This document shows, piece after piece, positions 8,602-16,546 of a stretch of DNA of 39,426 nucleotides (its first letter is position 1; each line of letters starts with the position of its first letter). A model generated the notes under the pieces. It saw only the letters and a program-made list of their open reading frames with translations, was not told the origin of the DNA and did not search any database. The translations under genes were made by a program, and so were the position numbers. This DNA comes from Bradyrhizobium sp. (GTDB taxonomy: Bacteria; Pseudomonadota; Alphaproteobacteria; Rhizobiales; Xanthobacteraceae): contig JAUXWH010000016.1 of the NCBI GenBank assembly GCA_030681365.1, positions 1 through 39,426 on the forward strand, read 5' to 3'.

Positions 8602-9582
8602 ATGCTCTCGGCCTTTGTCCCCGCCGAATTCTCCCTGAAAAAGATCGCCGCCAGCGATCTCACGGCGCTGCCGGAGAACGCGGTCTGGCTCGACCTCATC
8701 AAGCCGTCCGGCGGGGAGGACAAGGCGGTGGAGCGGCTGGCCGGGATCGCGGTGCCGACCCGGGAGGACATGCAGGAAATCGAGATTTCCAGCCGGCTCT
8801 ATATCGAAAACGGCGCGCGCTTCATGACGGCGACGCTGATGTGCGCGGCCGACACCGAGAATCCGCGCACCACGGCGGTGACCTTCATCCTCGCCGGCCA
8901 CCGGCTGGTGACGGTGCGCTATGACGAGCCCAAACCGTTCATGCTGGTGGAAAACAAGCTGGCGCGCGGCTGCACGCCGGGGATCACGGGCGAAATGGTG
9001 CTGATGGAGCTGCTGGACGCGGTGATCGACCGCAATGCCGACATTCTGGAGCGCGCCGGCGGCGACATGGACAGCATCAGCCACGATATTTTCGAGCCCG
9101 CGGGCGCCGCGCGCACCGGCCAGGCCAAGCGCTATTCCGACATCCTGATCGCGATCGGACGCAAGGGCGATCTCACCTCCAAGGTGCGGGAAAGCCTGGT
9201 CTCGATCGGCCGGGTGGTGACCTTCGTCGCCGCCGGCACCGAAGGCGTCAAATGGTCCAAGGACATGCGCGAGCAGCTGAAAACCATGCAGCGCGACGTC
9301 ACCTCGCTGACCGACCACGCGAGCTATCTCTCCAACAAGATCACCTTCGTGCTCGACGCCATGCTCGGCGTCGTCAATCTCGAGCAGAACAACATCATCA
9401 AGCTGTTTTCGGTGATGGCGGTGGTACTGATGCCGCCGACCCTGATCGCCTCGGTCTACGGCATGAATTTCAGGATGATGCCGGAGCTGGAATGGACCCA
9501 CGGCTATCCGATGGCGCTGATCATGATGCTGTGCGCCGCGGCGGGTCCGTACTTCTTTTTCAGATGGAAGAAGTGGCTGTAG
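8602..9582 (+). CDS. CorA-family divalent metal cation transporter
   Basis: 326 residues from ATG 8602, chosen because GGAG lies 6 bases upstream (8592-8595); a TTG at 8596 would add two residues. A large cytoplasmic domain with long helices (residues about 1-265) precedes two transmembrane segments: about 268-287 (FSVMAVVLMPPTLIASVYGMN) and 303-318 (MALIMMLCAAAGPYFFF). The GMN selectivity motif is at 287-289 and the basic tail RWKKWL is intact. The family moves Mg2+, Co2+ or Ni2+, or Zn2+ in the ZntB branch; the substrate is not decided. The last ~70 bases of the gene are duplicated at 10040-10111, beyond the hicAB module. Confidence 0.9.
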   Translation: MLSAFVPAEFSLKKIAASDLTALPENAVWLDLIKPSGGEDKAVERLAGIAVPTREDMQEIEISSRLYIENGARFMTATLMCAADTENPRTTAVTFILAGHRLVTVRYDEPKPFMLVENKLARGCTPGITGEMVLMELLDAVIDRNADILERAGGDMDSISHDIFEPAGAARTGQAKRYSDILIAIGRKGDLTSKVRESLVSIGRVVTFVAAGTEGVKWSKDMREQLKTMQRDVTSLTDHASYLSNKITFVLDAMLGVVNLEQNNIIKLFSVMAVVLMPPTLIASVYGMNFRMMPELEWTHGYPMALIMMLCAAAGPYFFFRWKKWL

Positions 9583-9585
9583 TCA
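9513..9585 (+). repeat. direct repeat, left copy (3' end of corA)
   Basis: 73 bases covering the last 22 codons, the stop and three further bases of corA. They align with 10040-10111 with one single-base gap and three substitutions, about 95 % identity. Together the two copies bracket hicAB. Confidence 0.9.
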
Positions 9586-9634
9586 TGATCTTCAGCGCTC
9601 GGGGCGGAGCTAAACAGGGCGGCGCGAGACGGTA

Positions 9635-9828
9635 ATGAAGGTAAAGGAGGTCATCCGGCCTCTGGAAGAGGAGGGCTGGTTTCTGGTTGCAACGCGCGGC
9701 AGTCACCGGCAATACAGCACCCGGTTCGTCCGGGCCGCGTGACGGTCGCGGGCAAGCCCTCGGATGATCTTGCGCCTGGCACTCTGAACAGTATCTTGAA
9801 GCAGTCTGGGCTGAAGGACCAACACTGA
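9635..9828 (+). pseudogene. hicA: hicA toxin, frameshifted by loss of one base
   Basis: HicA is a small double-stranded-RNA-binding-fold mRNA interferase of a type II toxin-antitoxin system. ATG 9635 gives MKVKEVIRPLEEEGWFLVA then TRGSHRQY, with the catalytic His of the G-S-H motif. After Tyr (9713-9715) the frame runs to TGA 9740-9742 and would give only 35 residues. Reading from 9718 in the next frame gives HPVRPGRVTVAG then KPSDDLAPGTLNSILKQSGL, the conserved second half of HicA, ending at TGA 9826-9828. Family members have KHP here; TAC-AG-CAC in place of TAC-AAG-CAC shows one A is missing near 9716. The restored stop overlaps the hicB start (TGATG). A sequencing error or frameshifting could also explain it. 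Confidence 0.85.
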
Positions 9829-10034
9829 TGCGCTATGCAGTCGTGATCGAGAAAGCCAACGGCAATTATTCGGCCTATGTGCCGGACCTTCCGGGCTGCG
9901 TTGCCACCGGCGACACGGTTGCGGCGGTCGAGAACGAAATTCGCGAGGCGATTCGTTTCCATATCGACGGCCTTCAGGCCGATGGCATCGTGGTCCCACC
10001 GCCGACCAGCATCGCCGAATACGTCGAGACGTAG
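9828..10034 (+). CDS. hicB: HicB-like antitoxin
   Basis: 68 residues, a complete partial-RNase-H-fold HicB antitoxin: MRYAVVIEKANGNYSAYVP, then DLPGCVATGDTVAAVENEI, the signature D-L-P-G-C-x-x-x-G-D/E-T. It normally binds HicA and blocks its RNA cleavage. There is no C-terminal DNA-binding domain, as in many short HicB proteins. Its ATG overlaps the stop of the intact hicA frame, which indicates translational coupling. The antitoxin is intact while the toxin upstream is broken. Confidence 0.88.
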   Translation: MRYAVVIEKANGNYSAYVPDLPGCVATGDTVAAVENEIREAIRFHIDGLQADGIVVPPPTSIAEYVET

Positions 10035-10039
10035 GCGAA

Positions 10040-10111
10040 GGCGCTGATCATATGCTGCGCGCCGCAGCGGGTCCGTACTTCTTTTTCAGATGGAAGAAGT
10101 GGCTTTAGTCA
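10040..10111 (+). repeat. direct repeat, right copy (remnant of corA 3' end)
   Basis: 72 bases nearly identical to 9513-9585. From ATG 10052 it still reads MLRAAAGPYFFFRWKKWL and a TAG stop, the CorA C-terminus. A one-base deletion relative to the left copy just upstream and the lack of the rest of corA make it a non-coding remnant. Confidence 0.9.
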
Positions 10112-10269
10112 CTGAGGTGTTAAAGCATGCACCTGTCCTCCCCGGCTTTCATACACCTCCGAAAAACCAGGGAACCCGCCTCATTTGGTCGAATAAAATT
10201 TGAGCGTTGCACTGAACGTTTGCGCGACGGCTTTCTGCGATAACGTTGTCACAGGTCGCGAGGACAGCC

Positions 10270-10497
10270 ATGGTTCAGAAAGTCATAACGTCACCCCGTA
10301 ACGTGGTCGACTTCGCGCGCTATCAAGCCGACCGCAACGCCGCGGGCAGAGCGCAGGCGATGTCGGCGCGGATGTGCCGGCATTGCGGCGCGGCCCTCCT
10401 GGAAGGCGAGCGCGAGGAGGAATGCTCCAGCACCTTCAACGTCGAGGCCGACAGCCTGCGCTGGCAGGCTGCGCAGATCCTGCGCGGATTGATTTGA
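10270..10497 (+). CDS. small CxxC-containing protein of unknown function
   Basis: 75 residues from ATG 10270, with CGAGGA about 6 bases upstream; an upstream TTG at 10246 is less likely. The N-terminal half is polar (NVVDFARYQADRNAAGRAQ). A CRHCGAALLEGEREEEC stretch offers three cysteines that could hold part of a zinc or Fe-S site. The end SLRWQAAQILRGLI is amphipathic. I do not recognise a named family. The 158 bases before it hold two AACGTT boxes (10215 and 10242), whose role is unknown. Confidence 0.6.
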   Translation: MVQKVITSPRNVVDFARYQADRNAAGRAQAMSARMCRHCGAALLEGEREEECSSTFNVEADSLRWQAAQILRGLI

Positions 10498-10513
10498 GCG
10501 GGCTGCAGCTGCT

Positions 10514-10598
10514 GTAGGGTGGGCAGAGGCGCGTTTGCGCCGTGCCCACCATTTCTGTGCATCAAGATGGGGGCTCGCTTCGCTCAGCCCACCCTACG
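10514..10598. repeat. palindromic intergenic repeat, family E
   Basis: Outer arms GTAGGGTGGGC and GCCCACCCTACG are inverted; an inner hairpin GGTGGGCAGAGGCG with GCGCCGTGCCCACC sits in the left half. It lies between the CxxC gene and the convergent SDR gene and is of REP type. Confidence 0.8.
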
Positions 10599-10613
10599 AT
10601 CTCTTCGCCTCAG

Positions 10614-11369
10614 CTACACGTGCTGGCCGCCGTTGATGTGGATCTCGGCGCCGTTCACGTAGGAGCTGGTTTCCGTGCACAGCACATAGATGATCTTTGC
10701 GACTTCATCCGGCGTTCCCAGCCGCCGCAGCGGGATCTGCTGCTCGACGATCTTCTCGGTGCCCGGCGACAGGATCGAGGTGTCGATTTCGCCCGGCGCG
10801 ATCGAGTTGACGCGGACGCCGATGCGGCCGAAATCGGACGCCATCTCGCGGGTCAGGGAGGCCAGCGCCGCCTTCGAGGTGGCGTAGGCCGCTCCCGCGA
10901 ACGGATGCACGCGCGAGCCCGCGATCGAGGTGACGTTCACCACCGAGCCCCTGGCGGCCTTCAATTCGTCGATCAGCCCGCGCGCCATCATGATCGGAGC
11001 GAAGAAATTGACCCGGAACACATGGCTCCAGGTCTCGATGTCGGTATCAATCGACCCCAGCCGCGCGCCGCCTTCGGCCTTCGGCGAAATCGCGGCATTG
11101 TTGACCAGCGCGTGCAATTCGCCGCCTTCCAGCCGCTGGCGGATTTCCGAAATCGCCCGCGTGGTGTCGTCATGGTCGGCGAGGTCGACCTGGATGTGAT
11201 CCTCGGGCCCGGCGTCCCACGGGCAATCTTCCGGGAAGGGATGCCGCGAGCAGGTGATGACGCGCCAGCCCGCCGAGGAAAAGCGGATCACGGTGGCGTG
11301 GCCGATACCGCGGCTGGCGCCGGTCAGAAGCAGCGTGCGCCGCGGGCCGTAGTTGGATGAAGTCGACAT
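10614..11369 (-). CDS. short-chain dehydrogenase/reductase (SDR)
   Basis: 251 residues, classical SDR size. The NAD(P)-binding TGASRGIG motif (about 18-25), the NNAA motif (about 93-96), the catalytic Ser in NVTSIAGS and YxxxK in YATSKAALAS are all present, and the C-terminus is the usual NGAEIHINGGQHV. The basic residue after the Gly-rich motif (CSRHPFP) favours NADPH. The substrate is not predictable; family neighbours include 3-oxoacyl-ACP reductases and sugar or alcohol dehydrogenases. A repeat separates it from pdxH, so co-transcription is uncertain. Confidence 0.85.
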   Translation of the reverse strand: MSTSSNYGPRRTLLLTGASRGIGHATVIRFSSAGWRVITCSRHPFPEDCPWDAGPEDHIQVDLADHDDTTRAISEIRQRLEGGELHALVNNAAISPKAEGGARLGSIDTDIETWSHVFRVNFFAPIMMARGLIDELKAARGSVVNVTSIAGSRVHPFAGAAYATSKAALASLTREMASDFGRIGVRVNSIAPGEIDTSILSPGTEKIVEQQIPLRRLGTPDEVAKIIYVLCTETSSYVNGAEIHINGGQHV

Positions 11370-11388
11370 AAACGGTTCTCTTGTTCTT

Positions 11389-11519
11389 CGTCATGCCCGG
11401 CCATAGTAGTCTGCCTTGCGCAGACTACGTACACTTGTCTGCGTTGCCGGGCATCCACGTATTCCTTTGGTCGTTGCAGAATAAGACGTGGATGGCCGGG
11501 ACGAGCCCGGCCATGACGG
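11389..11519. repeat. palindromic intergenic repeat, family B copy 2 (longer variant)
   Basis: CGTCATGCCCGGCCATAG opens and GACGTGGATGGCCGG, GACGAGCCCGGCCATGACGG closes it. It is longer than copies 1 and 3 because of an inserted GTAGTCTGCCTTGCGCAGACTAC hairpin at about 11406-11428. It fills the gap between pdxH and the SDR gene. Confidence 0.75.
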
Positions 11520-11525
11520 CTTACT

Positions 11526-12167
11526 CTACGGATAGAGCCGCGTCTTCGACCACGGCTGGTCAGGCGCCGGGCGCGCGAATTCGATGCGGTCATGCAGGCG
11601 GAAGGGCCGGTCGTGCCAGAATTCGAACCGTGTGGGCTCGATGCGCCAGCCGCTCCAGCCCGCCGGCCGCGGCACTTCGCCGATGATGTGCCTGGCCGCG
11701 ACCTTGGCGATGGCCTGCTCGAAGGCGAAGCGGCTTTCCAGCGGCTGCGATTGCCTGGAGGCCCAGGCGCCGATCTGCGCCTGTTTCGGGCGGGTCGCGA
11801 AATAGGCGTCGGCCTCGGCGTCGGTCACCGTCGACACGTTGCCACGGATGCGGACCTGCCGGCGCAGCGATTTCCAGTGAAACAGTAAAGCCGCCTTAGG
11901 ATTTGTGGCGAGTTCGCGGCCTTTTTGACTGGCGATGTGGCTGTAGAAGACGAAACCGTCGGCATCATAGCCTTTCATCAGCACCATGCGCACGTCCGGC
12001 AGCCCGTCGGCGTCGACGGTCGCCAGCGCCATCGCATTGGGATCGTTTGGCTCGGCCTTCACCGCCTCGGCAAACCATTCGCCGAACAGTGCAAACGGTT
12101 CTTCGGCGGCGGTGAAATCACCTGATGTTAACGGTGTCGGGTGTTTGATGGAGGTTGTGTCGGTCAT
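11526..12167 (-). CDS. pdxH: pyridoxamine/pyridoxine 5'-phosphate oxidase
   Basis: 213 residues, the usual length. It oxidises PNP or PMP to pyridoxal 5'-phosphate with FMN and O2 in vitamin B6 synthesis and salvage. Family hallmarks: the FMN-binding region [20 protein letters not shown] (about 58-77), [11 protein letters not shown], the RRQVRIRG stretch, and the C-terminal block [14 protein letters not shown] with the final RLYP. The start ATG 12167 gives [13 protein letters not shown]. The upstream gap is shared with the divergent lipoprotein gene. Confidence 0.93.
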   Translation of the reverse strand: MTDTTSIKHPTPLTSGDFTAAEEPFALFGEWFAEAVKAEPNDPNAMALATVDADGLPDVRMVLMKGYDADGFVFYSHIASQKGRELATNPKAALLFHWKSLRRQVRIRGNVSTVTDAEADAYFATRPKQAQIGAWASRQSQPLESRFAFEQAIAKVAARHIIGEVPRPAGWSGWRIEPTRFEFWHDRPFRLHDRIEFARPAPDQPWSKTRLYP

Positions 12168-12701
12168 GTCAGGAGTTCCGAGTTGCTTCCGCCCGCGTCC
12201 CAGAGCGCGTTGCAGTCCCCATATAGGCTCGCCCTATATAGGACATGGGAACGCATTGGCCTACCGGCGATCAGGCCGGCGGGCGCGGTGGTGACGTTGA
12301 TTCTGATCGGTCTCGGCTCCGGCGGCTGCAGCCTGTCCCGCGGCGACGGCGCCTTTGCCAAAATGGAAGACAGGGACAAGGAAGTGACGGGGGCGATCGG
12401 GTCAGGGCAGCCGCCGGTGCCTACCGAGACCGACCTGGCCTTTGCCCGCACCGCCGCTTCCGACGTGCTGACCAAGGGCAGCAAGGATTCCAGCCAGCCC
12501 TGGGAAAACCCCGAAACCGGCGCCCGCGGTTCGGTGACGCCGCTGGCCCAGGCCTATTCGGCCGGGGACGGCCGGACCTGCCGGGATTTTCTGGCGAGTT
12601 ATGTCAACGGCCGCTCCGAAAGCTGGCTGCAGGGCGCCGCCTGCAAGGCCGGCCATGGCCGCTGGGAAATTCATACGCTAAAGCCGTGGCGGCGGGGTTA
12701 G
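12141..12701 (+). CDS. 17-kDa-antigen/RT0821-type surface lipoprotein (start uncertain)
   Basis: The frame encodes a lipoprotein-like segment ([14 protein letters not shown]) followed by a domain of the Rickettsia 17-kDa surface antigen type: [16 protein letters not shown], then CRDFLASYV and [17 protein letters not shown]. The start is a problem. The GTG at 12141 overlaps the divergent pdxH start and precedes the likely promoter, while the GTGs at 12288/12291 give an almost bare hydrophobic signal. The only ATG in a sensible place (12245) is out of frame; removing one G from ATGGGAACG would give [16 protein letters not shown], a good signal peptide. So either an unusual start or a one-base insertion is present. 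Function in the family is unknown; it would sit in the outer envelope. Confidence 0.65.
   Translation: MFDGGCVGHVRSSELLPPASQSALQSPYRLALYRTWERIGLPAIRPAGAVVTLILIGLGSGGCSLSRGDGAFAKMEDRDKEVTGAIGSGQPPVPTETDLAFARTAASDVLTKGSKDSSQPWENPETGARGSVTPLAQAYSAGDGRTCRDFLASYVNGRSESWLQGAACKAGHGRWEIHTLKPWRRG
12210..12240 (+). promoter_or_regulatory. possible promoter of the surface lipoprotein gene
   Basis: TTGCAG (12210-12215) and CTATAT (12234-12239), 18 bases apart, resemble -35 and -10 hexamers. A short repeat, CCATATAGG then CCTATATAGG, overlaps them. Transcription would begin near 12245, giving almost no leader before the out-of-frame ATG there. Confidence 0.3.
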
Positions 12702-12705
12702 GCCC

Positions 12706-12734
12706 GTTGCAAAAATACCACTGACACCCCAGAT
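12706..12734 (+). promoter_or_regulatory. sigma-32 (RpoH)-like promoter before the DnaJ-type gene
   Basis: GTTGCA (12706-12711), 15 bases, then CCCCAGAT (12727-12734). The enterobacterial heat-shock consensus is CTTGAA, 13-17 bases, CCCCATNT; the -10 differs at one defined place. The gene downstream encodes a DnaJ-type co-chaperone, which makes heat-shock control plausible. The leader would be about 105 bases. Confidence 0.4.
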
Positions 12735-12848
12735 GAAGCCTGAAGCGGGCAAACCGCCCGTAAGCTAACATCTGATTTCCCTGGGGCCTTTCGGTTCTGA
12801 TTCCATCAGCACCGGGCTCCGGCCTTTTGTTTAGAGGAGACGTGACGG

Positions 12849-13793
12849 ATGCGCGACCCCTATGAGGTCTTGGGGGTGCCGCGGGGCGCCAGTGCTGCGG
12901 CGATCAAGAGCGCCTATCGCAAGCTCGCCAAGAAGCATCACCCCGACGCCAACAAGAACGATCCGAAATCGCAAGCGCGTTTTTCCGAGCTGAATTCGGC
13001 CAACGAAATCCTCGGCGACGAAGCCAGGCGCAAGCAGTTCGATCGCGGCGAGATCGACGCCGAGGGCAAGCCGCGCTTCCAGGGCTTTCCTGGCGGCGAC
13101 CCGCGCGGCCGCGCCGGCCCCGGGGGCTTCGAAACGCACACCTTCCGGAGCGGGCCCGGCGGCGGCGGATTCGAGGATATCCTCAACAGCATGTTCGGCG
13201 GCGCTGCCCGCGGCGCGCGGCCGGGCCCCGGCGGCGCCTTCGAGTTCGAGACCGGCGGTATCGGGCTCGATCTCGATCTGTCCGTCGCCATGACGGTATC
13301 GCTGGAAGAGGCCGTCAACGGCGTCGAGAAGCGCGTCCGGCTGCCGAGCGGCAAGGAGCTCAACGTCAAGATTCCCGCCGGCGTGATCGCCGGCCAGCAG
13401 ATCCGCCTGAAGGGGCAGGGCGAGAGCGCGCCCGGCCACCGGCCCGGCGATCTCCTGATCACGGTCTCGATCGCGCCGCATGCCTTCTTCAAGGTCGACG
13501 GCAGCGATCTGCGCGTCGACCTGCCGGTCACGCTGTATGAAGCCGTGCTCGGCGACAAGGTCCGGGTGCCGACGCTGGGCGGCGCGGTCGAATTGTCGAT
13601 CCCGAAAAATACCTCGAGCGGCCGCACCTTTCGCCTGAAGGGTAAGGGCTTGCCGAAGCCGGCCGGCGGCACCGGCGACCTGTTTGTCACTACCCGCATC
13701 GTGCTGCCGGACGGGAACGATTCCGAACTCGAGGCGTTGATGCAAAAGTGGCGCGACGGACACAGGTATAATCCGCGCAGCGATTTGACCTGA
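12849..13793 (+). CDS. DnaJ-type co-chaperone (CbpA-like, no zinc finger)
   Basis: 314 residues. The J domain (1-70) has HPD at 31-33 in [11 protein letters not shown], which stimulates DnaK ATPase activity. A Gly/Phe-rich linker (about 75-130; [20 protein letters not shown]) follows, then the C-terminal substrate-binding domains (about 138-305: [31 protein letters not shown]). The Cys-rich zinc domain of DnaJ proper is absent, so this is a class B protein like CbpA. Start ATG 12849 has GAGGAG upstream. A sigma-32-like promoter lies upstream. Confidence 0.9.
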   Translation: MRDPYEVLGVPRGASAAAIKSAYRKLAKKHHPDANKNDPKSQARFSELNSANEILGDEARRKQFDRGEIDAEGKPRFQGFPGGDPRGRAGPGGFETHTFRSGPGGGGFEDILNSMFGGAARGARPGPGGAFEFETGGIGLDLDLSVAMTVSLEEAVNGVEKRVRLPSGKELNVKIPAGVIAGQQIRLKGQGESAPGHRPGDLLITVSIAPHAFFKVDGSDLRVDLPVTLYEAVLGDKVRVPTLGGAVELSIPKNTSSGRTFRLKGKGLPKPAGGTGDLFVTTRIVLPDGNDSELEALMQKWRDGHRYNPRSDLT

Positions 13794-13806
13794 TCAACTG
13801 AAAGGT

Positions 13807-13857
13807 GCGGCCTCGACCGGGGGACCAGCGCGGTACAAAAACCCCAGCCGAGGCCGC
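13807..13857. repeat. inverted repeat with long loop after the DnaJ-type gene
   Basis: GCGGCCTCG (13807-13815) and CGAGGCCGC (13849-13857) are perfect reverse complements separated by 33 bases. No U-run follows, so a simple intrinsic terminator is unlikely. The rest of the 13794-14086 gap holds the family C repeat. Confidence 0.5.
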
Positions 13858-13989
13858 TCGCGTCGATCGGCGGATCGAACGCACCTCAAATCGCGTGATC
13901 ACCCGGTGCGATTTTGAGACGCGCCAATGGCGTGATTCCAGATTTTCCATGTCGGAATTGGGACGGGGCGCATGGTAACGTGCTCACAA

Positions 13990-14077
13990 CGTCATTGCGA
14001 GCAAAGCGAAAGCAATCCATCCCTTCTTCGCATTGCGCCATGGATTACTTCGTCGCAAGAGCTCCTCGCAATGACGG
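13990..14077. repeat. palindromic intergenic repeat, family C
   Basis: CGTCATTGCGAGCAAAGCG, AAGCAATCCATC on the left and ATGGATTACTTCGTCGC, CTCCTCGCAATGACGG on the right form one long imperfect hairpin. This GTCATTGCGAG...CTCGCAATGAC design is familiar from alphaproteobacterial intergenic regions. It lies between the convergent DnaJ-type and anti-sigma genes. Confidence 0.8.
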
Positions 14078-14086
14078 CTCACGCCG

Positions 14087-14857
14087 TCACCCCCCATGCT
14101 TCTCCGTGGCGTCGTAGACCAGCCGTGCCACCTGGGTCAGGCGGTCGCGGTCGCTGCTGCCGCTGACCACGAAGGCGACGCCGCGATCGGCCCAGAACAG
14201 CGCGCCGTCCTTGTCCTGCGTCGCATATCGCATCTGCGTCGTCTCGGAGGCCGCCTTGGCGCTATAGACCGTAAACCGCTCACCCGATGCGCTTTCATAC
14301 ATCAGGAACGAGGCGGGGCCGGTCGGCCCCGGTAGCAGCCTGCCGCCGACCAGCTTCAATCCGGTGGCGTCGAGTTCCGGCGCGAACACCACCCAGCCGC
14401 AGCGCTTGCTCAGCCATGTCTGCAGATGCGCGCGTTCGTTGCCGGGCACCTCGACCGGGTGACGAACCTCGACCACGTAAAGCCGGTGCGCCACCAGCGC
14501 CTCGCTCGTCAGGCTCTGGAACGCCGATGGCGAAGCTGCCACCCCGTGCGCTAGCCAGCCGGCGGCGCCGCCGGCAATGAACGCCACCAGGGTCGCTGCG
14601 ATCGCGCCGTATATCCACCGGCGCGGCTCCCGCACCAGCCGCTCGATTTCCAGCCGCTTCGGCACCGGCTCGTCGGCGACGGAGTCGTAACGCGCATGCA
14701 GCGCGTCGGCCATCGCGCGCCACGACTGCACCCGCTCGGCATCGTCGGGATGCGCCGCGAGCCATGCCTCGACATCGCCGCGCCGCTCCGGCGGCAGCTC
14801 ATTGTCGACATAGGCGTGCAGTTCGTCTTCGGTGACGGGAATCTTCGGCTCGGTCAT
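14087..14857 (-). CDS. anti-sigma factor (membrane-anchored, partner of the adjacent ECF sigma factor)
   Basis: 256 residues. The N-terminal cytoplasmic region begins TEDELHAYVDNELPPERRGD (about 9-28), the usual helix opening of ECF anti-sigma factors, but the HxxxCxxC zinc ligands are absent. One transmembrane segment (about 82-104, IYGAIAATLVAFIAGGAAGWLA) leads to a periplasmic domain of about 150 residues. The gene lies 79 bases downstream of the ECF sigma gene on the same strand, the standard operon order. It would hold the sigma factor inactive at the membrane until an unknown envelope signal. Confidence 0.85.
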   Translation of the reverse strand: MTEPKIPVTEDELHAYVDNELPPERRGDVEAWLAAHPDDAERVQSWRAMADALHARYDSVADEPVPKRLEIERLVREPRRWIYGAIAATLVAFIAGGAAGWLAHGVAASPSAFQSLTSEALVAHRLYVVEVRHPVEVPGNERAHLQTWLSKRCGWVVFAPELDATGLKLVGGRLLPGPTGPASFLMYESASGERFTVYSAKAASETTQMRYATQDKDGALFWADRGVAFVVSGSSDRDRLTQVARLVYDATEKHGG

Positions 14858-14936
14858 TGTCGTTGTCTCTTCTCGGTCGAAATGTTCTCGGCTTCTCTCG
14901 AAGTGTCTCTCGGAATTTCACGCATAAGGCTCGCCA

Positions 14937-15425
14937 TCACTTCACCCGCCGCAGCGCTGGCCGCTCGCCCTCGAGGGCGGCCTTGACATGGGCGCGGGCG
15001 CGGGCGAGGCGCGACATCACGGTGCCGATCGGCACGGCCTGAATGTCGGCGACCTCGCGGTAGCTCAGCCCTTCCAGCATCACCAGCAGCAGCACCGAGC
15101 GCTGCTCCTCGACCAGGGTGGCCAGCGCACGGGCGATGTCGCGGCCCTCGGCCTCGGTGCCGCTGGCGTCGGCATTGTCGTCGAGCAGCGGCATGAATTG
15201 CGGCCGCCGCGCCAGCGACCGCCGCCGGTTCTTGTTGAGGTTGGTCAGTATGGTGTAGAGCCAGCTCCTGATATCGCCGCCGAGAAACAGCCGTTCCGAA
15301 CGCAGCGCCCGGACCAGCGTGTCCTGCACCAGGTCGTCGGCGATGTCGGCGTCGCGCGCCAGCGCGCGCGCATAGCGGCGCAGTGCCGGGATCATGGCTT
15401 CGACGCTCTGACGAAATGCGCTCAT
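14937..15425 (-). CDS. ECF-family RNA polymerase sigma factor
   Basis: 162 residues from ATG 15425 (MSAFRQSVEAMIPALRRYA); the frame extends upstream, but family proteins begin here. Region 2 is clear (ALARDADIADDLVQDTLVRAL, about 17-37, with RSWLYTILTNLNKNRRR), and region 4 has the helix-turn-helix LSYREVADIQAVPIGTVMSR (about 117-136) plus LARARAHVKAAL. It pairs with the downstream anti-sigma factor. It is not accompanied by NepR or PhyR, so it does not look like the general-stress sigma factor EcfG itself. A GGAAT-N16-TGTT element upstream suggests autoregulation. Confidence 0.92.
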   Translation of the reverse strand: MSAFRQSVEAMIPALRRYARALARDADIADDLVQDTLVRALRSERLFLGGDIRSWLYTILTNLNKNRRRSLARRPQFMPLLDDNADASGTEAEGRDIARALATLVEEQRSVLLLVMLEGLSYREVADIQAVPIGTVMSRLARARAHVKAALEGERPALRRVK

Positions 15426-15487
15426 TGACAGAGATCTCGGATTGTCGCGGCGGCGCCAAAAACTCGCGCCAGCGCCTGTTCCATCAT

Positions 15488-15512
15488 AACACCCGAATGC
15501 CGGAACTATTCC
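15488..15512 (-). promoter_or_regulatory. possible autoregulated ECF-type promoter
   Basis: On the minus strand GGAAT (15512-15508), 16 bases, TGTT (15491-15488). ECF promoters often have the form GGAAC, 16-17 bases, CGTT. It would give a leader of about 55 bases before the sigma factor start. Confidence 0.35.
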
Positions 15513-15621
15513 AGCCGTCAAGATGCGGGAGAACAGCCTTAACGGGAGCGAATTTGGACTGTACCACCCGGAACGGCTGGTGTACCTCCAGACCTCATCC
15601 AAAGGTCGAATGGAAACCTAA

Positions 15622-16440
<819 letters not shown>

Positions 16441-16448
16441 CTAAAGCT

Positions 16449-16534
16449 CGTCATGCCCGGGCTTGACCCGGGCATCCATCTTCCTGAAGAGACTCTTTGA
16501 AGATGGATTGCCGGGTCAAGCCCGGCAATGACGG
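16449..16534. repeat. palindromic intergenic repeat, family B copy 3
   Basis: CGTCATGCCCGGGCTTGACC, GGGCATCCATC on the left; GATGGATTGCCGGG, TCAAGCCCGGCAATGACGG on the right. It fills the gap between fabI and the phosphatase gene. Confidence 0.8.
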
Positions 16535-16546
16535 ACAGGAAACTGC

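Noticed and set aside
9635..9742. A 35-residue short HicA as a deliberate product
   Set aside because: The rest of HicA continues in the next frame up to the hicB start, so a deletion is the simpler reading.
10040..10111. A second corA gene
   Set aside because: Only the last ~70 bases are present; the cytoplasmic domain, first membrane helix and GMN motif are absent.
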